From assembly GCF_000208745.1 (NCBI RefSeq), contig NC_030854.1, positions 30,922,586 through 30,986,585 on the forward strand: a stretch of DNA of 64,000 nucleotides, given 5' to 3'. A program made the position numbers and the translations under genes. The stretch is from Theobroma cacao. Its lineage: Eukaryota > Streptophyta > Magnoliopsida > Malvales > Malvaceae. Below the pieces are notes generated by a model, which was not told where the DNA came from, made no database searches, and was given only the letters and a program-made list of their open reading frames with translations. The stretch's first letter is position 1; the number at the start of each line of letters is the position of its first letter. Positions 49,789 through 61,018 of this stretch are shown piece by piece.

Positions 49789-49949
49789 CAGTTTTGGTTT
49801 AGGCATTAGCTTTATATTTAACTAACTCATAACTTTTTAGTCATTTTTAACTGTAAAAGAACATCAGCCATGTGGTAAGGTTTCTATCTTGCTTCTTTTG
49901 AGGTTTTGGGAGGTTGACCCATTATGCGATGTTTTGACCCCGTAGGTTT

Positions 49950-50426
49950 TGTTGAGTTTTAGGTTGATTAGAATTTTAGATCTTATTTGATTAAAATTTT
50001 TGTTTGTATACAATATTAAGTAGTTGTATGGTTTTAAACTTCTTATTCCACATCGAATCCTAATCACATTCTATTTTAGACTTTTATACTATAAAAGTGG
50101 ATTTCTAGACTTTAGAATTGCAAGTAGTGTTTTAAGAGCTCTAGAGAGTGAACACCTTGTAACTCTGTCTTTTGCTCTAAGTGGAGCGAGAGTGGTTTGG
50201 GTGAGTGTTCTTGGGAGGTTATTGAAGAAGAGTGTGCAAGGGATCTTGGGTTAGTTTTGGGAACCATAAAGGTCAATTTATTGTACTTTAAATTCTCAAT
50301 AATAGAATAACAGTTTCACTCCGTAGACTTAGGCAAAAGGCCAAACCACGTAAATTCTTGTGTTTTTTTGTTTGCTTATTTTCTCTGAATTTTATCTTTG
50401 TTGATTCTTGGACAATTTTCACAACA
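49950..50426 (+). repeat. 5' LTR of the short copia element
   Basis: 477 bp, TG...CA ends, preceded by the GGTTT target duplication and followed three bases later by the primer binding site. A TATA-like stretch (TATACTATAAAAG near 50085) could be the LTR promoter. An open frame inside is not a gene. Confidence 0.93.
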
Positions 50427-50473
50427 AACTGGTATCAGAGCTTCGGGTTCGGTAAATTTAAGATTCAACAAGG

Positions 50474-51829
50474 ATGTTGAAAGTTACTAGTTCTACGAAT
50501 TTTTCAATTGAGAAGTTTGATGGGAAGACTAGTTTCACGCAGTGGCAGAGAAGGATGAAAGATCTCCTTGTGCAGCAAAGTTTAATGCGCCCTTTGCTAG
50601 GAAAGGAGGAAGGGCAACCAAATGACATGAAGGATGTTGAATGGGCAGAGTTGAAGCAAAGGTGTGTGAGCATTATTCGGCTTTGCATTGGAGATAATGT
50701 GTTTAACCATGTTATTGATGAGGATTCTGCTCTAAGATTATGGGCAAAGTTAGAGAAAATTTACTTTGCGAAAAGTCTTTCTAACAAGTTGCAGCTTAGG
50801 TGAAAGTTGTATCGCTTAAAGATAGAGGAGAATGGAGACTTCATGAAGCATATGAATGAATTCGATGGAATCATTGATCAGTTGAAGAAGGTTGATGTCA
50901 AGGTGGAGGAAAAGGAAAAGGCACTATTGTTCCTAGCTTCGCTTCCAGACTTCTATGAGGTATTTGTGAAATCTCTTATATGTGTGATGGATACAATAAC
51001 GTTAGAATAAGCACAAGCAACGTTAATATCTCGTGAAGCCCGAAAGAAAAGTAAAGAAGGGGATGGAGATCCAAATGGCTTGGCATTGGTAATTGAGGCT
51101 AATAGGAGGAAGTCAACTGGTAAGGGATCTAAGGGTGGCAAGTCTAGATCCAACAATGTTCAATGTTTTAAATGCAAAGGGTATGGGCATATTAAAAGGG
51201 ATTGTCCTACAAAAAGGGATGAAAGTAACGAGAACAAAGGTGAGTGTGCTTTCGTTGCTGAAAGTGATTATTGTGATGTTTTTACAATTTCAGAAAATAT
51301 GGATGCAAATTCTTATTGGTATTTAGATTCTGCTTCTGCTACTCACATATGTTATCAAACGGATTGTTTTGATTTACTTCAAGAAGGGGTGGCTAGGAAT
51401 TTGACTTTGGGTAATAAGTCAATAGTGAAGGTCATGGGTCTTGGAGTTGTGAAAATCAAAATATTTGATGGGGTTGTGCGCTCTTTGGGTGGTGTGGCTT
51501 ATGTCCCAAAGATGCGTAAGAATCTAATATCATTGAGCCTATTAGACTACAAAGTGTATGGATATTCTGCTTGTGATGGAGTGGTAAAAGTCACACAAGG
51601 CGACATGGTCCTGATGAGGGGGAATTTACATAATGGCTTGTATCATCTAGAATGTGAGGCCTCGAAAGGATGGGAACAGTGCACAGGGGATGGTAGCTAC
51701 CAAAGTGAGATTTCATTTGCCGAGGAGGTGATGAAAGATTCCCATGATGTAGATGATGGTGAAAAGACGAAAAATCTTGCCAGTAGTGAATTGGAAGGGT
51801 CGTTGAGGTCCCTTTCCAAAGTCAATTAG
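50474..51829 (+). pseudogene. gag-protease of the short copia element, two in-frame stops
   Basis: One frame of 452 codons from an ATG 33 bp past the primer binding site, interrupted by TGA at 50801-50803 and TAA at 51008-51010. It begins with the copia gag N-terminal region (FSIEKFDGKTSFTQW-like), continues through the UBN2-type gag domain (MKHMNEFDGIIDQLKKVDVK), then a zinc knuckle CFKCKGYGHIKRDC (51164-51205) and a pepsin-like protease segment WYLDSASATHIC. The family has Asp-Ser-Gly at the active site; here it is Asp-Ser-Ala (51326-51334), so cleavage activity is doubtful. The frame ends before any integrase. Confidence 0.88.
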
Positions 51830-52064
51830 TGCCATTGACTTGACGGCTACACAGGTGCATTGGCCGTTTTGTGGAATCAAGTGTTGGACCATGCTTGATT
51901 CGGTATGTGTAGTCGTGGTAATTATAAAGGCCAATGATTTAGAAAGTCTTATGCTTGGAGAGTTGTTCAAGGTGTTGGAAAGTAGGTGGAGTTAGGAAGT
52001 TGCAATTAGGTGCGACTAGTGGAAGAGGTTTAAGGAGTTTGAATTCAAGTCAAAGGTGGAGATT

Positions 52065-52541
52065 TGTTGAGTTTTAGGTTGACTAGAATTCTAGATCTTA
52101 TTTGATTAGGATTTTTGTTTGTATACAATATTAAGTAGTTGTGTGGTTTTAAACTTCTTATTCCACATCGAATCCTAATCACATTCTACTTTTGACTTTT
52201 ATACTATAAAAGTGGATTTCTAGACTTTAGAATTGCAAGTAGTACTTTAAGAGCTCTAGAGAGTGAACACCTTGTAACTCTGTCTTTTGCTCTTGGTGGA
52301 GCGAGAGTGGTTTGGGTGAGTGTTCTTGGGAGGTTATTAAAGAAGAGTGTGCAAGGGATCTTGGGTTCGTTTTGGGAACTATAAAGGTCAATTTATTGTA
52401 CTTTAAATTCTCAATAATATAAGAACAGTTTTACTCCGTAGACGTAGGCAAGAGGTCGAATCATGTAAATTCTTGTGTTTTTTTGTTTGCTTATTTTCTC
52501 CGAATTTTATCTTTGTTGATTCTTGGGCAATTTCCACAACA
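52065..52541 (+). repeat. 3' LTR of the short copia element
   Basis: 477 bp, the same length as the 5' LTR and about 95% alike by eye. It is preceded by the purine-rich AAAGGTGGAGATT (52052-52064) and followed by the second GGTTT. It directly abuts LRR exon C4. Confidence 0.93.
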
Positions 52542-52546
52542 GGTTT

Positions 52547-53331
52547 CTATCTTCCTCCTCTGTCAATTGCACCTGATTCAGTTTTGTTGTGCTTAAATCT
52601 CCTTGACAGAAAATCTTCATTTTTGGGCACTCTCTCACAATCACCTTTCGCAAGATTGGGAATTCAAAGTTGTGATCCCCTAAGCAAAAGCTTGCTAGAC
52701 ATGGTAGACAACTTAGTTGCAAATACTTCAGTCGGGTGAAAACAATGCCACCTTCCATTTCATCACCCCCAATTGCTATGATTTCCTCCATTATCTCACA
52801 ATCAGTTATGCTCATTCTCTCGAGTAGTGTCAGGCTCTTTGCTGTTGAGCATGCTATTAAATTTATGAATCCATGACATTTTGAAACTTCCAAATTGGTT
52901 AAATTTTCGAAAGACACCAAAGATAGCACTAAAGTCTTTAATTTGCCACATTCCAGCACTTCAAGAATTCTCAGGTTACAGAAAATTGGTATGGGTTGGA
53001 ACCCTTCCTCCCAGAGATGTGTTAGCTCTGGAAGTTTAGACAACCTCAAGTCAATTAACAGAGTGAGTGCCCATGCATGTCTTTCCTCATCAATGAGTTC
53101 TTCAGACCGGAAAATGTGACAGAAGGAAGCATCACTTAGAACTAGCTTTTCAGCATTTGGTGATGACTGACTGACGCAATATGGAAGAGCAGTTGATTTC
53201 TCAGGAACGCTTATAAGCTCAAGAACCTTTAGTTTCCTGAAACATTCTATTGAGAGTACTTGGACATGCCTTGTTCCTTTCACAATATTGTTCTGCTTCA
53301 ATCTTAATTTTTCCAAGATAGGGAACGTAAC
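52547..53331 (-). pseudogene. Exon C4: LRR module, open until truncated by the retroelement
   Basis: It begins VTFPILEKLRLKQNNIVKGT after a TTCAG acceptor and stays open for about 260 codons through QVQLTEEEDRN, where the copia element begins. Its relative D (36625-37279) continues with GRWEGDLKTTVKQLFEEM, so the end of this exon is missing. The sequence beyond the element is a UGT80 fragment rather than LRR, so the exon was probably already truncated when the element landed. Confidence 0.85.
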
Positions 53332-53425
53332 CTGAATGATTAACATGTGTGTTAAACAAAAACAAAGAGTTTTAATTGGTTAAATTATAAAAGACAAAAA
53401 AGTTTTATAAGTTTTGCGTTCATAC

Positions 53426-53936
53426 CTCATTGATTTGAAACAAGGGTTGTTGATTTCAGATTTCAACCAGACTCTCTGTATGTGTTTCTCCGAAGCAAGT
53501 ACATTTTTTAGCAAATATCTATACTTTGTGGCATTGAGTCACCTCCATTTTTTTCAACGATGACCATTCTGTAGCATGTATTTTAAAGTAAAAACTTTTC
53601 AATTTGGACAATTTATCAAGTTGAAAGTATATCACTCTGGGAAACACAAATGTAGTATCTGTTTCCACCACAATTGATCGAGTAGCTATTGCTGCATGTG
53701 ATTGATTAGCAATAAGTTCTTATGGCTAATGAATCACAATTCACAATCTGCAACTTGTCTAGTTCCTGGAGTCTTTCCATCACATTAAACGGGAAGATAT
53801 TTAGGAGTGCTTTACAGTCTCCAACCCATATATTATTTAGTTTGCAAAATGAGTTCATCGAGAGTTGACCCTGCCATATCTTTCTACAGTCCCTTATAGC
53901 TTTGATTGTCAACTTCTCTAGCTTAGGGAAGACCAC
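53426..53936 (-). pseudogene. Exon C3: LRR module, broken
   Basis: It begins VVFPKLEKLTIKAIRDCRKI, runs to NCDSLA, then loses frame near 53725. Further pieces are TTFVFPRVIYFQLDKLSKLK and WSSLKKMEVTQCHKV, followed by a stop and QPLFQINE before GTATGA. The plus-strand relic at 34110-34560 is its closest relative in the window. Confidence 0.8.
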
Positions 53937-54097
53937 CTAAAAAGATTCATTTAATCGGATTAATAAATGAAATAGGAAAGAAGAAAAAAACCTTAACAAT
54001 GTGTTATAGTGAAATTAACAGATGAAAGAAAAGCCACAAACAAAAGCAGAATTCGTGCAGAAAAGAATGGTAAAGGGAAAACAAGAGAAGAAATCAC

Positions 54098-54587
54098 CTT
54101 TTCAATGAAGAGAGCCGAGTTATTTCCTTGTGCATTCTGATGAATTTAAGGTTCATCCCCAACTTCGTCAATTACAGATTTAAAGACGAATGTCTTCAAT
54201 ACATGACAGTTTGTTAGGACTAGACTTCTCAAGGAGGGGAATTCATTATCAGTTTCATAGCAGAATCTTCTGAGTTTAGGAAGGTCTTCGAGCTTTAGGA
54301 ATTTTGGAGTGGTGAACAACATCTTGCTCATTGATTCTTCTTCTGTCATTCCTTCCATGAAGATTACTTCTTCCGTGGCCTTACAGTCCACAATCGAAAG
54401 CCTACGGAGTTGCACAAAATGTTTTTACCATGAAAGATGGAAACAGGTATTTCAAATTGTGACAACCCTTTATCTTAATCCATTCCAAATTGTGAACATG
54501 AAAAGAGGATGCTAATTGTTGGATATGTCATATCTTTTTAACGTTAATTGAGGACAGATTCAATTTGTACAATTTGGGACACACAAC
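54098..54587 (-). pseudogene. Exon C2: LRR module with nonsense codons and a frameshift
   Basis: It starts VVCPKLYKLNLSSINVKKI and then has TGA at 54530-54528 where related exons have the Trp of the IWHNQ motif. A frameshift near 54420 separates the first part from QLRRLSIVDCKATEEVIF. Another stop (TAA after GDEP, near 54146) precedes the final ALFIEK and its GTGATT donor. Confidence 0.82.
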
Positions 54588-54709
54588 CTGCAAACATAAT
54601 TCTCATAGTTTATTTCTTTAAAAAAAAACTGAAAACAATGATTTCAGAGAATGGGCATGTTAACGACAAGGGATGATAGTCAAACAATAACATTAAAAAG
54701 TAATAACAG

Positions 54710-54755
<46 letters not shown>

Positions 54756-55948
54756 GCAAAAACAAGATCAATATATATATAAAAAACTATTAACCTATTA
54801 TTTACATAAACAAGAAAAGAAAATGAAAAAAAAAGAACTACTTTGAATTTGACCTAAAAAGAGAAAGAAAAAACAAAGAAAAGGAAGAAATAAAGGGAAA
54901 AGAAGAAAAAAGAAAAACTGTGACATTTTGGACTTGCCAATTAGACAATGGGATGTGACACATTACCATTAGCTTCAGTATGTAACTTTTAAAGGTAAAA
55001 ATAGGAAATGTACAATACTTATCCGAATCTTATCTATACTATTGCTTAGGAGGTTGACTCATCCAATATTTACACTCTAATCCTTCCTTTTAAAGTAAAT
55101 AAAAAATATGAGATATGATGATCATTATCTTACCCTATTCACCATAAGTAATACTTTCTCTATAGTTGATAGCAGTGTCCATGAGTCGAACCAAACCTAT
55201 TGAGCCTCCCATTCTAAAAGTCAATCTGAAACTTGATTCAATTTATTCATTTAATTATTATTTTATTATTAGAATAATTCATTTTTATTTTATAATTGTA
55301 ATATTTTAATTATATTTAAAAATTAAAATTAAATAAAATATATTATTTCATAAAAAATAATTTAATTGGGTCAATTCCTGTCAAAGTTGAGCTTAAAAAT
55401 ATATGCATAAGCCCAAACATAATCAGAACAAATTCAAGGCGGACAGCTCGATGCTTGAACACTTCTAATATCTTATCTTTTATTATCTCTAGTAGACAAT
55501 TTTTAATTTTAATATATTTTATAATAAATTTTCCTTTTTATAATATTTTTATTCAATTTTTTAATGTCAAAAAGTTAAAGAAGTGTCGTAAGGCATTAAA
55601 ATATTAAAAAAAAATTTAGATGATTGCACAAGGAAAGAAACATTTAAAAAAAATAGATAAAGGAAACGAGATAAAGGTAGTTGGTACTTGTAGTCATTTC
55701 TCTGTATATTAATAATATCACAGTTAACACTATCTTTTTTTTTTATTCAGTCACATTTAACATTATCTAACTCTTTTTTTTTTTTGTTACCATGCGATAA
55801 AGTTGATCAAACTAAAAAAAGAAATCTAAATATTTAACTCAATGATAAATATATTGTTCCATATTACTTAAGTGAGGAACATACATAAAGAAAAAAGGAA
55901 ATAAAATCTTGCAAAAATATGAAAATGAATCTTAACTAACAAACTGAC
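54588..55948. other. Gap between gene B exon 5 and locus C
   Basis: About 1.36 kb of AT-rich sequence with purine-rich tracts (54800-54920) and the AT microsatellite. No exon was recognised. Confidence 0.6.
54712..54751. repeat. (AT)n microsatellite
   Basis: About 40 bp of uninterrupted AT dinucleotides upstream of exon C2, in the gap between gene B exon 5 and locus C. Confidence 0.95.
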
Positions 55949-56442
55949 CTTATCGCCGAAAAAAGTTGAAGTAATATCCCATTTTTCACTTCCATCACCA
56001 CCCGTCTCTTTCTCCTTGTCTCTTGAATATGAAGAAGCAGCAAATGTAGTCATTCTTGGACCACTATCCTAATTGTGCCCAGCCCTGGAAATTTAAGAGC
56101 TCGACTTCCCAAATAAAAACTCGTCAAGTTGGAACATGACTCAATTTTTATGAAGTAGAACTGGGGGAATGTTAACTTATCTGTCGTTGCTTCCTCCTCA
56201 ACTCCCTGTTCCATGATGACTGCTTCCATCGAGGGACATTCTTTTACTTCTAATGTGAATAATTGCCGGAGGCTCAAAGCCATAGAGGGGGTAAAAATGT
56301 ATTTCAAGCTGCTACAATTACAAACTTTCAGATGTTCAAGGTTTTTGAAGTGCAAAATTTCTTGAGGGTTCCTATTTCATATTTCCATCAACTCGGGAAA
56401 TGCGTCTGAAAATTTCAAACGGAATAGGCCATAGCATCCAAC
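55949..56442 (-). pseudogene. Gene B exon 5: LRR module with nonsense codon and frameshift
   Basis: It starts VGCYGLFRLKFSDAFPELME. The next codons are ATA TGA (TGA at 56379-56377) where gene A reads ATA TGG. Further on, the segment after RALKFP loses frame near 56060, where four bases present in gene A are missing. The exon is 494 bp against 495 bp in gene A, so the frame is not restored. The donor GTCAGT is preserved. Confidence 0.88.
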
Positions 56443-56669
56443 CTAACAAACCAGATATATTGCACTAATTATATATGATAAAACATAACATTATTATTTA
56501 ATTACAAGTACAAATAATAAAAATAAACTTTCTTCTTCAATCATTGAACTAATACCTTTTAATTTCTAAAACAATGAAAGAAGGCAATATTTCAATCAAA
56601 AAATAAAATTGAGCTGTAGTTTGCAAAATAAATTGTAGCAGGATCGGAGTGTCATGAATTAACTCATAC

Positions 56670-57482
56670 CTTTTCAGTGTACAACTGTTGTATGGTGGTA
56701 TTAAGGTCACCAGCCCAACGCCCTTTGTCACCATAACACGATTCTTTTACTCTCTCTAATTTTGGGGTGCTTAAAACTCCTTGAGAAAAAACCTTTAAGC
56801 TATAACAATTACTCACAATTAAGTCTTCCAAGGATGGAAACTTGAAGGTGTGATTTCCTGGACAAAAGCTTGCGAGGCTCTGTAAATGATAGAGTTCTAA
56901 ATATTTCAACTTGCTGAAAGTGATCTCATTCTCATCGCCATCGGTTGCAACTACTTCTGTCATCCTGTCGCAGTGTTGTATCGTCATTTTTGTTAGTTGT
57001 ACCAGACTCTGGACTACTGAAGGTGTACCTAAGTTTTTCATCTCGTTGCATCTTCCCACTTCAAGTGTTGTGAGATTTCGGAAAGATGCTGAGGAGGGTC
57101 CAAAATTTATCAAATCATCGCAGCACACAACTTCTAGAGTTTCCAGATTAGCAAGAATGTGGCCCAGCTCTGAATCTTTCTTCCATATATATGTAAGATT
57201 TTTGCAAGAATTCAATTTTAATTTTCTAATTCGTGAGAGAATCCCAGCATCAGGCTTTTCCGCAACATCTCCTTCACAAGAGACTAGACTTTTGAAGTCA
57301 CAATTAGAGAACTTCAGATTTTCAAGATTGTGAAATTTTTGGACCAAACAAAATGGAAAATTGGAGTTATTCACCTCAAAAACTTTAATATGGTGAAACA
57401 AGTCAGTAGGAAACTGGCCATCACTTATCGTTGCAATGTCATCAATATTTGATAAGCTCAATTCCTCTAATTTGGGAATGAC
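56670..57482 (-). CDS. Gene B exon 4: LRR module
   Basis: 271 open codons from VIPKLEELSLSNIDDIATIS to TTIQQLYTEK before GTATGAGT. It is four codons shorter than gene A exon 4. Part of the difference is the DEATYENEI segment near 56935, where gene B has DENEI. Confidence 0.87.
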
Positions 57483-59716
57483 CTAGCAAACCAATCAAAT
57501 AAGAAAAAATCAGAGTCAATGTTGCTCTACAATGCCTTTCAAAAAAATTGTTGCCCAACAAGGTCAAAAGAAAAAAACGTTATTCTTGGTCACGCAACGG
57601 ACACAGATATATGCACAAATATGCATAAAAGAAAAAGGTAAAAGCTATACAAGTTCGAGTTAATGGTCTACTCAACCCATTAACTTTTCCATTGCTTGGA
57701 CTAATTTTATTCTGTTAAAAATAATTTGAGACTTTCAAACGCCAAAAATTTCATCATGTGAGCTAATTAATTTTTTTTATCAAAACAAAAAATTTGTAAT
57801 TTTTTTCCGTACATACCATGCTACTATGTTTAGGATGCATAATGACAGTAGAGATAATCTTCCTATAGATGTAATAGATGATCTAAATTTATGAATATAT
57901 AGATCTTTCAAATAAAAAATTAAATGATCAAATTGTGCTTTGGGCATTCATTTGAAGAAACTTTTAAATAGATAATGCCAAATACAGTAATTCTTTATGC
58001 AAGGAAAGAAATTTTTAACCAGAAAAATATAAATAAAATGTCAAATGATATCGTGATGTAACACAAGTTTTGTGTAGCACAAGACTTAATGAGCTTCCAA
58101 TTGCCCAAAAAACAAAAAGTTGTTGTCAGAAAGATGAGTGTAAAAGATATATGATAATCTATTTAGGTAACACGGCCAAGCTGCTATTTAGTAAAGATAG
58201 CATCAAGAGAGAAATTTAAGTAATTAAACTAGTTTTTTTTTTTTTGTGAAAAGCAATTAAGTAAACTAGTTATTACCTAGTTCATAGTATGGAATAGTAC
58301 TCTCTCCTTCCTTTTTCTTTGTTACTTTTTTTAGATATCCCAAAACGAAGTTTATCTTTCTTTGACACTTAATACTCTTATTTTTTTTCATATTGCAAAC
58401 GTATTTTTTATGATTTATTTTACTTTTTCATATTAAAAAAATTTTAACATCTGGATGTTTAAATTTTTATAATATAGATCTGCATTATAATTTTTTTTTC
58501 AAATTTTAATATAAAATAAATCAAAGTAAAAAGTTTTCGTCTTACTCTTCTTGAAAGTCAAAGAGAGACAAAGAAAAAGGAAAGGAAGGAATATACGATA
58601 AAATTTATGTTTCTTGATTATTTTTCTTTTGCTTTTTTGTACTAGAACGCATTCCAAATCTATACTAGAAAAAATTTAAAATTTAAAAATTTAATGTAAG
58701 ATAAATCAAAATAAAAAAAATTTAATCTCACTAAAAGTTGAAGGACTAAGACAAAAGAAGGGAAGAGTATAAGATAAAGACAAGGAAATGAATTACATTA
58801 AATAATACTATCTTCTCTTTCTGTTTGGTTTGTGCAAATATTAAGAGTAGGATAAGACGATTTTTATCATATATATTATGTTTGTTGTGTGTAAGATAAA
58901 ACGTATGATAAGATTTTTTTTTTGTTAAGTGGTTAAAATTACATTTTCTTTCGTTGTTGCCTATGCGTCTTGTTTCTATTGAGTTATTGAACTTGTATTC
59001 GGATGTGAATGACTTTTATGTGATAAGGCTTTACTTGTTGCTGTGAGTTTTGTTGCCATGCCTGCATATATACCATACGTGTAGCTTCTAGTTTTCAAGT
59101 TTGATGAGAAAACTGATTTTTAAGAGTGGAGAGACCATTCATATGCAGTATTTTTAAATAATGTAGGAATTTGGGAAGGTTTCGTTCAACCAGAAAATAT
59201 AGAAAATCCAACGGAGGTGAGAGATAAGAATTTATCAAGGGAATATTGACAAGACCAGGGGCAGTCCCCTGGAATGAAAAAGAGCTTAATTAAAATAAGT
59301 GTGTAATGAAAATCTTAAAAGGGAGTGTGATTGATATAAAAAAAATGTCCAAAAAATTTAAATAGGATACAGTAAAAATTCACTTATGTGTACTTTAAAT
59401 TCTATATTTCAAGAATCAAACCTTTTGCATTATTGGTAGTAAAAAACGTTTTTCATTACAAATTTAATGTTTTTATAAGTTAAAATTGAAATTAATGATG
59501 GAGCTAGATATATATTCTGTTAAAACTGAATTTATTTCATTTAATACATATGCTTCTTAATTTATTATATTATTATTAGTTGATGATAAATTAAAAGATT
59601 TACTAAATTATACTTCAAATTTCAAAATTATGTATCAGTGATAAATATCGATATGTCATGCATGTGACCGTGTTTCAGGTTTTTTTAAAGGAAATAGTGA
59701 AAGTTCAGAATCATAC
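57483..59716 (-). other. Gene B intron 3
   Basis: 2234 bp of AT-rich sequence with no coding signal. It aligns with gene A intron 3 in its 5' and 3' parts but contains about 0.9 kb more, mostly around 57550-58800. Confidence 0.65.
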
Positions 59717-60442
59717 CTCTTCATCCAAGAAAAGTGATTGTCCTTTTGTGAATTCCAGCTCGTCATGGATTCTCAGACGTTCTGAAGCTAGCATCTTTAT
59801 TAAAGTAGAACAATCTGTTGTCAATTTTTTAAACATGGGCCAGACTATCGTACGTTGCCCTGGATAGAAACATTTGAGCTTTCTTAGGCGTGTAAGCTGC
59901 AGGGAAGACATTTGAGGAAACTTAAACCTAACCGGCTGCTCCAATCCTTCCCCTGCGGATACAATCTCCTCCACCCCACAACTACTTATTGTTAGATCTT
60001 CGATTTGGGGAAGATCTTTGGCTATTGATGCAGGAAATAGATTTTTCAGACTCTCACAACTCATAACCCTTACCTTTCGCAGATTTCGAAAGGTAAGACT
60101 TCCTTGGGGATCTTTATTCCAAACATGCTTCAGTTTTGGTAGATTATAAATATACAATTCCATTAGTTGAGAATCTACAGCATGTGTTTCTTTGATATTT
60201 AACCCTCCAACCCCAACCTCAAACATCTGTTCTAGTGAATCACATCTCTCCACTCTAAGTGTTTTTAGGCTTTGAAGTACTCCGAACACATTAGATGGAA
60301 AAAGAGCCAATAACTCATCACAGCATTCAACATTCATTTCTTCTAATTTGCCAAAGGAACCTGCTAGAAGTTGGTCATGAAACATCTTCTTCACATTTCT
60401 CAAGTGGGAAAGTGTCATCCTTTCCAATCTGGGAACTGCAGC
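59717..60442 (-). CDS. Gene B exon 3: LRR module, long form
   Basis: 242 open codons from AAVPRLERM to LFLDEE before GTATGA. It contains the two LRR units (around LEEMNVECCDELLALFPSNV and LKTLRVERCDSLEQMF) that are absent from gene A exon 3. Confidence 0.87.
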
Positions 60443-60553
60443 CTATATAATTCGTGCCAATGAGTAAAAAGTTAACTAGAGTTAATTCATGAAACTAAGG
60501 CAAAAAAATAAAGGAAAACAAGAGAGAGCAATAAGAGTGAGAGACTAATTCAC

Positions 60554-61018
60554 CTTTTCATTGAAGAGAGCTTGTATACTGGACTCATATTTCCCCTCCA
60601 TTTTAGTTTCACTAATAAATTCTTGTAATTTAGGGCAATGCTCAATCTGCAGCACTTTTAGTGATGGGAACCCAATATTATAATTTCCTGAACAACATTT
60701 GATGAGATTCGGAAGATTCTTTATTTTTAGGGAGTTTAATTGAGGGAAGCAAATCAAATCTTCCTGTTGTTCTGTTATTTCCCCTGTAAATATTATCTCT
60801 CTTAAGCACTTGCAATTTACCATCTCCAACTGTTCAAGGTGTACCAGATTTCTAGCAACAGAGGGAAATAACAGATGTTGTAAGTAATGACAGCCCTCAA
60901 TGATGATGGTCTTCAAATTCGGAAGGCAAAAACAATAAGTCTCTGAAAGCTGGTTGTGCCATATCCTTTGGGTCTTAATTGAGGACAATCGCAAGCTTGT
61001 CAATTGAGGGAACACAAT
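60554..61018 (-). CDS. Gene B exon 2: LRR module
   Basis: 155 open codons, starting IVFPQLTSLRLSSIKTQRIW after a TGTGCAG acceptor and ending ALFNEK before GTGAAT. It is highly similar to gene A exon 2, including the splice sites. Confidence 0.87.

Larger units (their letters stand above)
49950..52541 (+). mobile_element. Short copia-type LTR retrotransposon with gag-protease only
   Basis: A complete 2592-bp structure. The LTRs of 477 bp each (49950-50426 and 52065-52541) start TGTTGAG and end CACAACA and differ at roughly two dozen positions by eye. The primer binding site TGGTATCAGAGC (50430-50441, initiator Met tRNA type) and a polypurine tract ending at 52064 are present. The 5-bp sequence GGTTT lies directly outside both ends (49945-49949, 52542-52546). 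The internal 1638 bp holds one broken gag-protease frame and no integrase, reverse transcriptase or RNase H. It would have needed enzymes from another element. Confidence 0.93.
52547..54587 (-). pseudogene. Locus C: three decayed LRR exons of an At4g27190-like gene
   Basis: Exons 54587-54098, 53936-53426 and 53331-52547 keep minus-strand AG acceptors, and the first two keep GT donors. Introns are 161 and 94 bp. They are in the normal module order, but there are stops in the first two and the third is cut off by the retroelement. They could be the distal LRR exons of gene B (exon 5 ends at 55949) or the remains of a separate gene. Exon families C3 and C4 also occur as relics at 34110 and 37279, which favours repeated duplication of this part. 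Confidence 0.8.

Noticed and set aside
50024..50254. Plus-strand frame inside the copia LTR
   Set aside because: Long terminal repeat sequence; the matching frame is not kept in the other LTR.
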